Below, piece by piece: positions 1 to 8,852 of a stretch of DNA of 64,000 nt. The notes under the pieces are model-generated. The model saw only the letters and a list, made by a program, of their open reading frames with translations. It ran no database searches and was not told where the DNA came from. The translations under genes and the position numbers were made by a program. This DNA comes from Gillisia hiemivivida (lineage in GTDB: Bacteria; Bacteroidota; Bacteroidia; Flavobacteriales; Flavobacteriaceae), in assembly GCF_007997295.1 (NCBI RefSeq), contig NZ_VORY01000004.1, positions 1 to 64,000 on the forward strand, written 5' to 3'. Numbering within the stretch: position 1 is the first letter of the stretch; each line of letters opens with the position of its first letter.

Positions 1-105
1 TCAGCAGAATCATTCAACGCAAAAATAAAAGCCTTTAGAGCACAGTTCAGAGGAGTAAAAAATGTAGAATTCTTCCTCTACAGATTAACCACAATTTTTG
101 CATAA
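1..105 (+). CDS. ISL3/ISAon1-type transposase, C-terminal end (5' part outside window)
   Basis: The first 34 codons form an open frame that enters from the window edge and stops with TAA at 103-105. The peptide contains ESFNAKIKAFRAQFRG and ends FFLYRLTTIFA. This is the typical C-terminal end of the DDE transposases of ISL3/ISAon1-like elements in Bacteroidota, in which the ESxN stretch holds the last catalytic acidic residue. A rho-independent terminator follows about 70 bp later. Whether the element is intact cannot be judged because the rest lies upstream. Family assignment rests on this short tail. Confidence 0.75.
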   Translation, partial: SAESFNAKIKAFRAQFRGVKNVEFFLYRLTTIFA

Positions 106-174
106 ACACAACAATTAGTCATGATCCTGGTTTATACCATTCCTCATTTAATTTTTACTGTTTTTTATTCATTA

Positions 175-206
175 AAAAACCCGAGACTAAAAGTTTCGGG
201 TTTTAA
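175..206 (+). terminator. Rho-independent terminator after the transposase end
   Basis: The arms CCCGAGAC and GTTTCGGG pair with one G-U around a short AAAA-type loop. They are preceded by an A-run and followed by TTTT, so the structure works in both directions. Confidence 0.7.
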
Positions 207-426
207 AAAATCATTTATTTTAAATGTCCTTCAAATAATACAAGATTAAAAAAGAAAGCATTTAAAATTTTTAATAATCAATATGGGGAGATGCTGTAGT
301 AGTTATCTCTCAATTTTATTAATCGAAAAAATAAGGGTGTAATAGAAAAGGCTGTGAATTGTAATCGGCGGTGAGTTTAATATGAGAAGTTATTCTACAA
401 TTGTTACACACTTCTACATAATAAAT

Positions 427-460
427 TACAACCTGAACATTTAAAGCTGCTCAGGTTGTA
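427..460 (-). terminator. Terminator of the astacin-like protease gene
   Basis: The 9-bp arms ACAACCTGA (428-436) and TCAGGTTGT (451-459) flank a 14-nt loop, about 10 bp beyond the stop codon of the minus-strand gene. The T-tract is weak. Confidence 0.6.
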
Positions 461-470
461 ATTATTGTTC

Positions 471-1505
471 TTATTTATAATACCAAATGCCATTTACAAG
501 TTTTACAGCTCGCATACCGTAAGGACCGCTGTAATACCATCCATTGTAGAAACGAAGAACTGTCAAACCTTCAATGGTGTAATATTCTCCGTTAATATAA
601 GTTGGTGCAACGGGTTCAGTACCTCCTGAAGGATACATAGCATTAATACCAGTTTTATCTCCGGAAGAAAGTGCATTTCTCTGCGTACTATATGTACTTC
701 CGTCTACTTTTACTATAGTAGGTTGACCATTGTTTGAGAAGGAATAAGAACTATATAACATGATAGATCCAAAATCTAGATTTGAAGTGAATTCGTCTCC
801 ATCAGATCCGTTTTCTGCATACGTTTTAAAATTATGCTCTCTCCCACTTTGAATGTTAGAGTAATTGATCTTGATGTGGCTGTCACGATCTACTCTACTC
901 TGCTCATGCCATAGACCAACTGCGTGACCAATTTCGTGAATAGTGTTCCCTGTGGAACATGCACTGGCTAAGGTAATATTCTGTCTACCCCCAACCATTC
1001 CAACATATGAAGAACATCCAGATCCTGGTGTAAAGTAAATATAATTGGATTGACTTGATCTTTGAACAAATTTAAGATTTGTATTTGCTTCCCAGTGCTT
1101 AATAGCGTCTGTCGCTCTATTTTTATCTGGAAGATTACTATCTATGGAGTAGTAAACAGTGTTATCCGTCCATCTTGCTGAAGTTCTCCCTACACTCTTT
1201 TGGGCAGGAATCTCCTCCCCTTTCTCAAAAACTAATTTTACATCTTTTGATGTAATCATATCATTTGAGAAGATAATATCTCCTTCGTAAATATAATCGC
1301 CATCTATTTCTTCTACCGTAATTTTCTGGCCGGCAAAATAAACTTCAGATAGCATCCCGAAGTCCTCTGGATATGCCATTTCAACGTTTGCAGATAATTC
1401 TTTAATTTCATTTAATTGCTCTTCTGTGTTTGGGGTGATTTCATCTTTACTACAAGACAGAATAGCTAAAGCCGGCAGTAAATACAATAAATTTGATCTC
1501 TTCAT
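471..1505 (-). CDS. Astacin-like (M12A) zinc metalloprotease, lipoprotein
   Basis: This is a 344-residue predicted secreted zinc protease. A lipoprotein signal ends in LAILSC with the lipidated Cys at 18. The residues after it (SKDE) resemble the C-x-K-(D/E)2 surface-export signal described for flavobacterial lipoproteins, so an outer-surface location is inferred. The astacin zinc motif HEIGHAVGLWHE spans residues 190-201, with His190, His194 and His200 as ligands, followed by QSRVDRD. The Met-turn is SIMLYSS near 247-253. Residues 20-110 form a pro-region-like segment, and the last 45 residues are a Tyr/Trp-rich tail (YYTIEG, GWYYSG, GIWYYK). It is a single gene with its own terminator, next to the surface-lipoprotein cluster. 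The family call is firm; substrate is unknown. Confidence 0.9.
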   Translation of the reverse strand: MKRSNLLYLLPALAILSCSKDEITPNTEEQLNEIKELSANVEMAYPEDFGMLSEVYFAGQKITVEEIDGDYIYEGDIIFSNDMITSKDVKLVFEKGEEIPAQKSVGRTSARWTDNTVYYSIDSNLPDKNRATDAIKHWEANTNLKFVQRSSQSNYIYFTPGSGCSSYVGMVGGRQNITLASACSTGNTIHEIGHAVGLWHEQSRVDRDSHIKINYSNIQSGREHNFKTYAENGSDGDEFTSNLDFGSIMLYSSYSFSNNGQPTIVKVDGSTYSTQRNALSSGDKTGINAMYPSGGTEPVAPTYINGEYYTIEGLTVLRFYNGWYYSGPYGMRAVKLVNGIWYYK

Positions 1506-2034
1506 AAATCGGGGTTTTAAAATTTAAATGAACAAGTTCTTTTTATTAAATAATTCTTGTTCTGGTTATTAACAAATTATTATGAGTTTGTTTTTATTCA
1601 AAGTTCGTTCCAAAAAAAACATCATCACTTCATAAATATTTAAACATCAGATATTTATAATTACAAATTATTTTATTATTTATATCTCTTAATGATATTA
1701 ATTATTTATTTCCAATAAATATTAGTAAAAATTTATGGATTCAATTCCTTTTTTAGAACCGAACTCCAAACAACAGCTCATGAGGGGGAGATATGAGTGT
1801 TTCCTATTAACAATCGCTAAAATACATAAATAAACGTTAAACGGTATCTTTTTTTAACTTTTTTTTAACTTTAACATTTTAAGCAAAAGAAAAGCTGTCC
1901 GAAATAAATCGGACAGCCCCTTCTATTAACACCTCTAATTATTATTAAAATAACTACTGGTGTAACAAAACTAACTCAGTGAACAAGTCATCCCCCCGGT
2001 TGACAAAGCCACTAGAGCTAATTTTTAAGGAAAA
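1506..2034. other. AT-rich intergenic region upstream of the protease gene
   Basis: About 530 bp without a supported ORF. It contains the terminator of the next minus-strand gene (1894-1917) and must hold the promoter of the astacin-like gene, but no clear TAnnTTTG box was found. Confidence 0.5.
1894..1917 (-). terminator. Terminator of the 544-aa TSP3 lipoprotein gene
   Basis: The perfect 9-bp arms GCTGTCCGA and TCGGACAGC flank a 6-nt loop. On the minus strand they are followed by a T-rich tract, about 120 bp beyond the stop. Confidence 0.8.
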
Positions 2035-3669
2035 CTAATTACAAATATTTGCAGAAACTTCTACTTCTAGAGGATAATCTATTCCTCCTTCACTTACAAC
2101 AACTACATTGATAGAAAAATCATTTGCATTTATATCAGTTTGACATTTTTGAGCACCAAGAACTGGCAAAGAAACTTCAGCATCTGAAGCTATCAAACCT
2201 TCAAAGAGATCTATAGAAACCGTGATATTATTAGCATTTGAAGTTTCTAAGTCAAAATTTATTGTTCCTACCTGTAGACCATCAATCATTAAAGGATAAA
2301 ACGGATCCTGTCCTACAGGAAAGCCTACTAATGATACCGTTTCTGTAAAAGATAGTTTATCACATCCAGCACCTGGAGCAGGAATACAATCTGTTGGATC
2401 TACACCACAATTAGGGTCTGTATTTAATCTACACCCTGTATTTTCATCAGCATCAAGAATTCCATCACCATCATCATCAGTATCACAAGCATCTCCTAAA
2501 CCATCTTCATCAAAATCTGCCTGACTTGGGTTTGAAGTACTTGGACAATTATCCACACCATTCAAAAATCCATCATTGTCACAATCATCACCGGGATTAG
2601 CTGGATCACATTCTCCATTTCCTCCACCAGGGATTGTTCCATCACCATCAAGTGCATTTTCACATTCCCCAACTAATAGGTGTAAATATTCATTTGTAGT
2701 TCCATCATCATTTAATAGTTCATTAACCATATTCCAAGATAGAGCAACTGGTACTGGTGTATTATCTATATCACCATAATTACCTGTTCCGCCCCAATCT
2801 TGTGGATAAATAACTAAATATAAATACGGAGCATCATTTCCTAAGTTTGCTGGTGGTCCAGGAATTACTAAACATAATGGATCTGCAAAATATCCGCCAT
2901 CACCGGTTCCTGTTGTTGCCATTGCATTAGGATTATTATGATTGTATATCTGAATTCCAGTAGCATCCAGACCAAAATAAAGATCAATTGCGTAATCTGC
3001 TACCCAGTGTCTTCCATCCTCGTTACAATAATTAACAAATAAGCACAACGGATAAATTGTTTTAGGAACAATATCAAAGAATACATATCCATATTCATTT
3101 ACCACTCTTCTATCAAAACATAATACTTCAATGTCAAAATATGGTTTTGTGCCTGGGAATACTTCAAACATTTTAGGTAAAGCATCCTCTACATATCCAT
3201 CAAATTCTGCATCATCTCCTTTAGGAGCAATCCATATTAAATTTCCATTAACCGCGCTGTAAAAAGCGTCACTAGCAACAGAAGTATCTCCATCGTATAC
3301 CATAAAACTAGTTACGGTAACCATTGTAGAACCATCAGACGGAACAGGAATTTTCAAATCTTCAGAGTAGTCTGTAAAATAACCAGAATCATCTGAAAAG
3401 ATATCTACCGTGGTCGAGTAGTCTGAACCTCCATAAGAAAATTCAATAACGGCAACCGCAGGTTCTGCATCTGCACATGTAGGAACTTGATCAAAATGGC
3501 CTTTTTGCATGGATCTATTAGCAAGATCATTAAGCAGTGCACCAAAAGTTATAGTAGTAAATTGAGAATCTGCATCGTCAATAGGACCTTCTACTTTCTC
3601 TGTACTACAGCTGGCAAACAATAGCATTAATATCGCTACCATCGCGTATATATTCGTATATTTTTTCAT
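2035..3669 (-). CDS. Lipoprotein with thrombospondin type 3 repeats (paralogue 1 of 3)
   Basis: A 544-residue predicted lipoprotein whose signal ends LLFASC. Residues about 35-340 form a domain shared with the next two genes; landmarks are [34 protein letters not shown]-like [18 protein letters not shown] and [19 protein letters not shown] Gly/Asp-rich linker leads to thrombospondin type 3 calcium-binding repeats near 355-420 ([33 protein letters not shown]). A beta-rich unknown C-terminal domain of about 110 residues follows. No T9SS C-terminal sorting domain was recognised. The shared domain matches no family I can name; adhesion or matrix roles are only suggested by the TSP3 repeats. Confidence 0.8.
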   Translation of the reverse strand: MKKYTNIYAMVAILMLLFASCSTEKVEGPIDDADSQFTTITFGALLNDLANRSMQKGHFDQVPTCADAEPAVAVIEFSYGGSDYSTTVDIFSDDSGYFTDYSEDLKIPVPSDGSTMVTVTSFMVYDGDTSVASDAFYSAVNGNLIWIAPKGDDAEFDGYVEDALPKMFEVFPGTKPYFDIEVLCFDRRVVNEYGYVFFDIVPKTIYPLCLFVNYCNEDGRHWVADYAIDLYFGLDATGIQIYNHNNPNAMATTGTGDGGYFADPLCLVIPGPPANLGNDAPYLYLVIYPQDWGGTGNYGDIDNTPVPVALSWNMVNELLNDDGTTNEYLHLLVGECENALDGDGTIPGGGNGECDPANPGDDCDNDGFLNGVDNCPSTSNPSQADFDEDGLGDACDTDDDGDGILDADENTGCRLNTDPNCGVDPTDCIPAPGAGCDKLSFTETVSLVGFPVGQDPFYPLMIDGLQVGTINFDLETSNANNITVSIDLFEGLIASDAEVSLPVLGAQKCQTDINANDFSINVVVVSEGGIDYPLEVEVSANICN

Positions 3670-3713
3670 CTTTAAAATTTTAAATTAATGTGTTGCGTAA
3701 TATTTCAATTAAA

Positions 3714-3747
3714 TAAACCACTCGATTAAAATTAACCGAGTGGTTAT
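3714..3747 (-). terminator. Terminator of the 594-aa TSP3 lipoprotein gene
   Basis: The perfect 9-bp arms AACCACTCG (3716-3724) and CGAGTGGTT (3737-3745) lie just past the stop at 3758. Each of the three paralogues therefore ends its own transcript. Confidence 0.75.
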
Positions 3748-3757
3748 TTATTAAAAT

Positions 3758-5542
3758 TTAATTACACGTATCACCTGCATGAACTATTACCCAGAAACTA
3801 TCATCATCACTTGTTCTAGTTAAAGTAAAGCTAGTTTCGCTATCTCCAACCTCATCATTTCGGTTGTATTTACCAGGACTCTTAGCTGTATTTCCAGGTT
3901 GTTCTTCGCTTAAATAAACGTGAAGATCTGAGATGCTAAATCCTGAGGCTAAATTTATTGTGAACTGAACTTGGTCTCCTGTAGCTGTAATTGTTACAGT
4001 TCCGGCTTTTACACCTTTAGAAGTATCATTCTGTCCTGCACCTCTCCAGAAGTCAAAAGTCTGTGTTGCACCATCGTCAGTATTGAAATTTTCTGCCCAG
4101 CCCCATCTATTGGAATTAGAGATATCATTAATTTCTGTGTCTCCAAACATAAATGCTGTTCCACAACCACTAGGTGGAGTTGTTTCTGGACATCCATTAT
4201 TGGTTAAGCTATACTCTGATGGACATCCATCAATACAGTCGTTCAATCCATCACCATCGGAGTCTGCGATACAAGCATCTACTGGACATCCATTATTGGT
4301 TAAGCTATACTCTTCTGGACAATTATCACAAAGACCAAAGAATCCATCTCCATCGGGATCGCTTCCTATACATGGTTCATTTTGCGGACATCCATTTGCT
4401 TCTGTTCCAGCTCTAGTTGGGCATTCATCACATACATCTCCAACTCCATCATCATCGCCATCAGCTTGACCTGGATTGTACGTAGTTGGGCAATTATCAT
4501 CATCATTAGGAATACAATCTCCGTCTAAATCTCCAGCCGTTGAAACTCCTGGAATACATCCGGGTATTACATCACATCCTATAAAAACATGGATATATTC
4601 ATTTGTTTCTCCATCTGCATTCAATAATGCGTTTACATCATTCCAACTTAAACCTTCTTCGGCTAATGGAGTATTATCTACATCTCCGTAATTTCCAGTC
4701 CAATCTTTTGGTGTAATCACATAAAATAAATAATCTTGAGAATCTAAGAAACCTTCTGGTTTATCCGGAACCTCCAAACATAAAGGATCGGCAAAATAAT
4801 TATTGTTTGCAAGAACTCCTGTATTTGGCATTGCATTAGCATCACCGCTAGTATATAATTGGATTCTACCTGTACCATCATCGTAATAAAGATCTAAAGT
4901 ATAATTCCCAACAAAATGTCTATCTCCTACACATAAGTTAGCAAAGAAACATAGTGGATAAATTTTACCTGGTACAAGATCAAAGAATGGATAACCGTAT
5001 TCGTTTACATCTCTTCTATCAAAACATAAAACTTCTACATCTATATATGGCTTTGAATTAGCATATACATCAACATCAAATGGTAGTGGCTTAGTTATAT
5101 AACCAGCAAAATCTCCTGGTGCTATTGGTGCTACCCAGATTAAATTGTCACTTGAATCGTAAACTCTAAATCCCTTTAAAGTAACTTTTGTAAAGGCTGC
5201 ACCTTGTGCAATAGGAATTTTTAATAGCTCACTATATTCTGTGAAATAACCATCAGAATCTTCTGAAATTCCAACTTCTACAACTTTATCCCCACCACTT
5301 CCAGGATAGGAAAAAGTTACCATAGCCATATCAGGCTCAGCATCTGAACAAGTTGGTACTTGACTAAAATGATCTTTGTTCATTGACCTATTTGCCAAAT
5401 TATCTAGCAATGCTCCAAATGTGAGCTCTGCAGAATTTTTAGCCTCTGGTGATGTATCCACAGCAGTTTCTTCTGTGGTACATGAGGTAAAGAGCAAAGC
5501 GACAAACGCAAAAATGCTCCAATAATAATTAATAGTTTTCAT
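3758..5542 (-). CDS. Lipoprotein with thrombospondin type 3 repeats (paralogue 2 of 3)
   Basis: A 594-residue predicted lipoprotein with signal ending LFTSC and an acidic TTEE stretch behind it. The shared N-terminal domain (about 38-330) is closest to that of paralogue 3, including FSYPGSGGDKVVEVGIS, YFTEYSELLKIPI and KPLPFDVDVYA. Residues about 340-460 are several Asp/Cys-rich TSP3 calcium repeats (DDDNCPTTYNPGQAD, DGDDDGVGDVCD, DSDGDGLNDC), with EYSLTNNGCP occurring twice. The last 135 residues start at CGTAFMFGD, are Trp/Thr-rich and match no family I know. The 49-bp leader including the start codon is almost identical to that of paralogue 3, pointing to recent tandem duplication. Confidence 0.8.
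   Translation of the reverse strand: MKTINYYWSIFAFVALLFTSCTTEETAVDTSPEAKNSAELTFGALLDNLANRSMNKDHFSQVPTCSDAEPDMAMVTFSYPGSGGDKVVEVGISEDSDGYFTEYSELLKIPIAQGAAFTKVTLKGFRVYDSSDNLIWVAPIAPGDFAGYITKPLPFDVDVYANSKPYIDVEVLCFDRRDVNEYGYPFFDLVPGKIYPLCFFANLCVGDRHFVGNYTLDLYYDDGTGRIQLYTSGDANAMPNTGVLANNNYFADPLCLEVPDKPEGFLDSQDYLFYVITPKDWTGNYGDVDNTPLAEEGLSWNDVNALLNADGETNEYIHVFIGCDVIPGCIPGVSTAGDLDGDCIPNDDDNCPTTYNPGQADGDDDGVGDVCDECPTRAGTEANGCPQNEPCIGSDPDGDGFFGLCDNCPEEYSLTNNGCPVDACIADSDGDGLNDCIDGCPSEYSLTNNGCPETTPPSGCGTAFMFGDTEINDISNSNRWGWAENFNTDDGATQTFDFWRGAGQNDTSKGVKAGTVTITATGDQVQFTINLASGFSISDLHVYLSEEQPGNTAKSPGKYNRNDEVGDSETSFTLTRTSDDDSFWVIVHAGDTCN
4186..4313 (-). repeat. 32-bp perfect direct repeat inside the TSP3 region
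   Basis: The 32-bp sequence at 4186-4217 recurs exactly at 4282-4313. The copies are 96 bp (32 codons) apart and encode the repeated EYSLTNNGCP segment. The in-frame spacing makes repeat-number change by recombination possible. Confidence 0.85.
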
Positions 5543-5588
5543 AATTAAATAGTTTAGATTAATAATATATTTAGAATGGTTAATAAAA
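5540..5588 (-). repeat. Duplicated leader, copy A (start of paralogue 2)
   Basis: These 49 bp, from the ATG outward, match 7146-7194 at 47 positions. The segment holds the 5' untranslated region and probably the promoter of the gene. Confidence 0.8.
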
Positions 5589-5601
5589 TTTGTGTAAGAA
5601 A

Positions 5602-5628
5602 AAACTGCATGATATTATCATGCAGTTT
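5602..5628 (-). terminator. Terminator of the CHRD-like lipoprotein gene
   Basis: The 13-bp perfect arms AAACTGCATGATA and TATCATGCAGTTT nearly abut, so the working loop is formed by their inner bases. The hairpin lies directly past the stop at 5637. Confidence 0.75.
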
Positions 5629-5636
5629 CTTTAGAT

Positions 5637-7148
5637 TTAATTTAATTCCAGCTGTCCACATGCAATAGGAAGCGTGGCTATGTAATCACTACCTACATCC
5701 TTCCCGTGAAGAACAATGGTCTTTTTATCTAATGGTGTCATATCTGCCATTGATGGGAACCCAGAAGCCCCTAGAGTTACTGTTCTCTCATACATTAAAA
5801 CACCTGTTGTGGTTACTGGGAAATTAGAATTGGTACCATCTCCCGCACCGGCTAGGGTAAGGAATAATTGCGGACCTCCATAGGCACTCAAACCTTCACC
5901 AATTTCTAACAGACCATTACCATTTCCACCGTTTATAACAAGATCTGCGCTCATATCTGGACAGGTAGAATCAAAGGAATCATCTGTTTTACCATGAATA
6001 TGTTGTGGATGTAAACCGTTATCTAGACCGAATCCGGCAATTTGAGTTTTTATCGTATTCCCATCTAAGGTTACATAAGCTACAGCAGCAACTTTAGAGT
6101 TATTAAGTTCTCTTAAACAAGCGTAATACGTTGTAGTATTGCTTGTTGGATCATTAAAAACTGGAGGCGTATCGTCATCATCACAACCTTCCATAAAGTG
6201 ATAGTATTCTAATTTATCATCACCCACAAATAAGGTTTTAGCTTCAAATTCAGTTAAAACTCCAGATCTAATTATTGTTCCCACGCGATCTGAATCATAT
6301 TCAGGAGAGTCCAATAATGTGATTTCAAAATAATAGGCGTCATCATCAGAATCTGGATCATCTGGAAGAGCTACACATAAAGGAGATTCCTGATACACAC
6401 CATTATTTAAAGTCGCGATTGACGTTGAATTTGCTTCATTCTTAGTATATAATCGGGTTCCACGGGTCTCAGTAGATGTATCATAAGTCCAAACGTCAAT
6501 AGTATAATTAGCAACATAGTGTCTACCCTCTGGAGTACAAAAGTTACCAAATAAACAGAAGTTGAAGATTTCTTTTTGATCTATATCAAAGAATACATAA
6601 CCGTACTCATTAACCATACGTCTATCAAAACATAGAACTTCTATATCTATATATGGTTTTGTACCTGCATAAACATCAACATCAAAAGGTAGCGGCTTAT
6701 CCACATATCCAGAGAAGTCTCCAGGAGCTACAGGAGCTATCCAAATTAAATTGTCACCAGCATCAAAAACTTTAAATCCTTTTAAAGTAATTTTTGTAAA
6801 ATCTGTTCCTTGTACAATTGGAATTTTTAATAGTTCACTATATTCTGTAAAATATCCACTGGCATCTTGAGAGATACCTACTTCGACAACTTTATCCCCA
6901 CCACTTCCTGGATAGGAAAAAGTAACTTCAGCCATATCAGGTTCTGCAGCTGAACAGTCTGGGACTTGATCAAAATGACCTTTTTCCATTGCTCGGTTTG
7001 CCAAGTTATCCAGCATTGCTCCAAACGTAAGCACTGCAGATTCCGTGGATGCATCATCTATAGGAGATGATGTTTCCTCTTTACTACAGGAGGTGAAAAG
7101 CATTGCAATTATCGCAATGAAACTTAAAGAGTAATTTAACTTTTTCAT
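5637..7148 (-). CDS. Lipoprotein with CHRD-like C-terminal domain (paralogue 3 of 3)
   Basis: The frame opens at 7202, but the ATG at 7148 (MKKLNYSLSFIAIIAML) gives a proper lipoprotein signal ending LFTSC, followed by SKEE, a surface-export-like motif. I therefore choose 7148, giving 503 residues. The N-terminal 300 residues are the domain shared with the two preceding genes ([31 protein letters not shown]). TSP3 repeats are absent. In their place is a domain of about 150 residues with ACLRELNNSKVAAVAYV, QHIHG and TIVLHG, resembling CHRD domains (chordin-like, HIHGP motif). Its function is unknown. A shared leader links it to paralogue 2. Confidence 0.75.
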   Translation of the reverse strand: MKKLNYSLSFIAIIAMLFTSCSKEETSSPIDDASTESAVLTFGAMLDNLANRAMEKGHFDQVPDCSAAEPDMAEVTFSYPGSGGDKVVEVGISQDASGYFTEYSELLKIPIVQGTDFTKITLKGFKVFDAGDNLIWIAPVAPGDFSGYVDKPLPFDVDVYAGTKPYIDIEVLCFDRRMVNEYGYVFFDIDQKEIFNFCLFGNFCTPEGRHYVANYTIDVWTYDTSTETRGTRLYTKNEANSTSIATLNNGVYQESPLCVALPDDPDSDDDAYYFEITLLDSPEYDSDRVGTIIRSGVLTEFEAKTLFVGDDKLEYYHFMEGCDDDDTPPVFNDPTSNTTTYYACLRELNNSKVAAVAYVTLDGNTIKTQIAGFGLDNGLHPQHIHGKTDDSFDSTCPDMSADLVINGGNGNGLLEIGEGLSAYGGPQLFLTLAGAGDGTNSNFPVTTTGVLMYERTVTLGASGFPSMADMTPLDKKTIVLHGKDVGSDYIATLPIACGQLELN

Positions 7149-7194
7149 GATTAAATAATTTAGATTAATAATATATTTAGAATGGTTAATAAAA
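7146..7194 (-). repeat. Duplicated leader, copy B (start of paralogue 3)
   Basis: The partner of 5540-5588, with 2 mismatches in 49 bp. The match ends just upstream of the alternative start at 7202, which supports the start at 7148. Confidence 0.8.
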
Positions 7195-7340
7195 GATTTC
7201 ACACGAACAGCCCTAAAGGGGCTATGATATTTTCAATTTAATTTGATTTTTTGTGGGGAAGTATTATTCAACAAGAAAGGCGCAGTTGGGGGTGACATTC
7301 TTGATTAAAGTAAAGATATCGAGATATCTAGGTTTGTACC

Positions 7341-7361
7341 TATGGGGAATTTCCCCCATAT
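7341..7361. promoter_or_regulatory. G-run/C-run palindrome, copy 1 (possible operator)
   Basis: The sequence TATGGGGAATTTCCCCCAT plus AT is a near-palindrome just past the end of the LuxR-type regulator gene, about 190 bp upstream of the lipoprotein gene starting at 7148. It matches 8575-8595 at 16 of 21 positions. Binding by the regulator is inferred from position only. Confidence 0.5.
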
Positions 7362-7375
7362 TTGGACACTATAGC

Positions 7376-8404
7376 TTATACCTTATTATGCTGTAAATCG
7401 ATTAAATTATGATTTATAGCGTATATGATACTTTCCAAGATGGTATCAGAATTTGTACGCTTAACGATATTTGCCCTATGCTTTTCTATGGTCTTAGGTG
7501 ATATAAACAAGGTGTCAGAAATTTCTTTCGTCTTGTAACCTTTACACAATAATTGAATAATTTCTTTTTCTCTTTTTGTAAAGCTAAATTCTGCTAGATT
7601 GGAGTTTTGTTCGAAACAATTCTGTACGTTTTCAGAATTACTCCCTACTTTATCTTTTATCATAGGAGCTTCATCATAAAAGTGAATCATCATAATGAAT
7701 TGGCCGTGTAGCATTTTATCAAGTTTACTAAAGCTTATCTTAGCATTCCTAGTTTTATTATTTTTCAACTGTAAGGAAGTTTTAGTTACAGCCTTCATAT
7801 GCTTTCCTCTGGCAAAATTCCTTAAACTAGCCCTCACTTTTGTTTTATTTTCACAATTCACAAAATCTGTCAGTTTTAAGTCTTCTATATCTTCCACGTC
7901 GAATTTAAATGTTTCTTTAAATGAATCATTCATGGCAATTATAGTATCCTGCTGCAATAGAACCACAGGGTTTACCAATAAATTAAATAAGCCTAGAAAA
8001 GAGTCTTTCCAATAATTTGTGATAGAAAATTTTGAATGTACCTGCTGTAAAATTCTACTATAAAGAATTGATTCCGTGCAGGAGTTATAAATGACTTCAT
8101 TAACCTCATTTTTGTATTTCTCTTCTATAATGCTTCTAAAATTTTTATCTGCATACATCACCAACCAGCACTTATTAAGGAAATGTGTAGATTTAAAATT
8201 TGAAATATTCTTTAAGCTTTTTGAACTCATTGAAGTTTGATCTACCAAAATAATATCTGGAAGTAGGTCTAAGGCTATGTTATAGCCTGTATGAAGTGAA
8301 TTCACCGTACTTATTTCACAATGAACACTTAGATTTTCTTTAATTTGTGTAATAAACTTAAGTTGATTACTAATAATTAATAGTAGTTTTTTTTCCGTCT
8401 TCAT
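7376..8404 (-). CDS. Orphan LuxR-family regulator (receiver-like, PAS, HTH)
   Basis: A 342-residue predicted DNA-binding regulator. Residues 5-115 look like a degenerate receiver: the phospho-acceptor-like Asp55 (IILVDQTS) is present, but the acidic pair after strand 1 is replaced (LIISNQ) and no clear conserved Lys is seen. Residues about 125-245 resemble a PAS domain (NPVVLLQQDTIIAMNDSF). Residues about 274-335 are a LuxR helix-turn-helix (FTKREKEIIQLLCKGYKTKEI, SPKTIEKHRANI). No histidine kinase gene is adjacent. Similar palindromes lie on both sides of the gene, suggesting self-regulation and control of the downstream lipoprotein genes. The HTH call is firm, the sensory mechanism is not. 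Confidence 0.85.
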   Translation of the reverse strand: MKTEKKLLLIISNQLKFITQIKENLSVHCEISTVNSLHTGYNIALDLLPDIILVDQTSMSSKSLKNISNFKSTHFLNKCWLVMYADKNFRSIIEEKYKNEVNEVIYNSCTESILYSRILQQVHSKFSITNYWKDSFLGLFNLLVNPVVLLQQDTIIAMNDSFKETFKFDVEDIEDLKLTDFVNCENKTKVRASLRNFARGKHMKAVTKTSLQLKNNKTRNAKISFSKLDKMLHGQFIMMIHFYDEAPMIKDKVGSNSENVQNCFEQNSNLAEFSFTKREKEIIQLLCKGYKTKEISDTLFISPKTIEKHRANIVKRTNSDTILESIIYAINHNLIDLQHNKV

Positions 8405-8574
8405 TCCTCTTATTTTGTATTAACATATAACTCACGTAGGTAAAAAATGAGATTTTGGGCAATACGAAATCATATCGATAGTTCGATTGGATTTCTAGGG
8501 GGAATGGGATAATAGGATTGTAAAAAAATGGGGTATTCAACTAAATAAATAATGGGGGGGAATCTAATATTAAA

Positions 8575-8595
8575 TATAAGGGAATACCCCCATAT
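8575..8595. promoter_or_regulatory. G-run/C-run palindrome, copy 2 (possible operator)
   Basis: The sequence TATAAGGGAATACCCCCAT plus AT lies about 170 bp upstream of the regulator start at 8404. Its C-run also forms a wider inverted repeat with the G-run at 8552-8560. It is the partner of 7341-7361. Confidence 0.5.
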
Positions 8596-8852
8596 AAAAT
8601 AAAATAAATAGGTACTATTACGCTTACATTCAGCGATTTAAACTATCGTCAAAAAGTGACTTTTTAAAGTTGAAATCCGTTTTATTGGCAAAAAATTATG
8701 TGATTCATATATTTAACTTAAGCAAATGTTAATTTTGATTATTTCTCAAAAAAAGGATAATTTGAGTCTAATCCATGAATTTATCTCTTAGTTTTACATT
8801 TAAATTAACATGCCATATTTGATGCTTACTTTTTAGTTTGCAACAGTTTAAG

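Larger units (their letters stand above)
106..470. other. Non-coding gap between transposase end and astacin-like gene
   Basis: The gap is AT-rich with no convincing ORF. It holds the terminator at 175-206 and the terminator of the minus-strand protease at 427-460. The terminal inverted repeat of the IS could lie here, but its other end is outside the window so it cannot be matched. Confidence 0.5.

Noticed and set aside
4083-4469. 128-codon plus-strand frame opposite the TSP3 repeats
   Set aside because: It is the mirror of a repetitive Asp/Cys-rich coding region; such shadows arise from codon bias.
7209-7223. Hairpin AGCCC-TAAAG-GGGCT considered as terminator of the LuxR-type gene
   Set aside because: Only 5 bp with no T-run on the minus strand; could equally belong to the leader of the lipoprotein gene.
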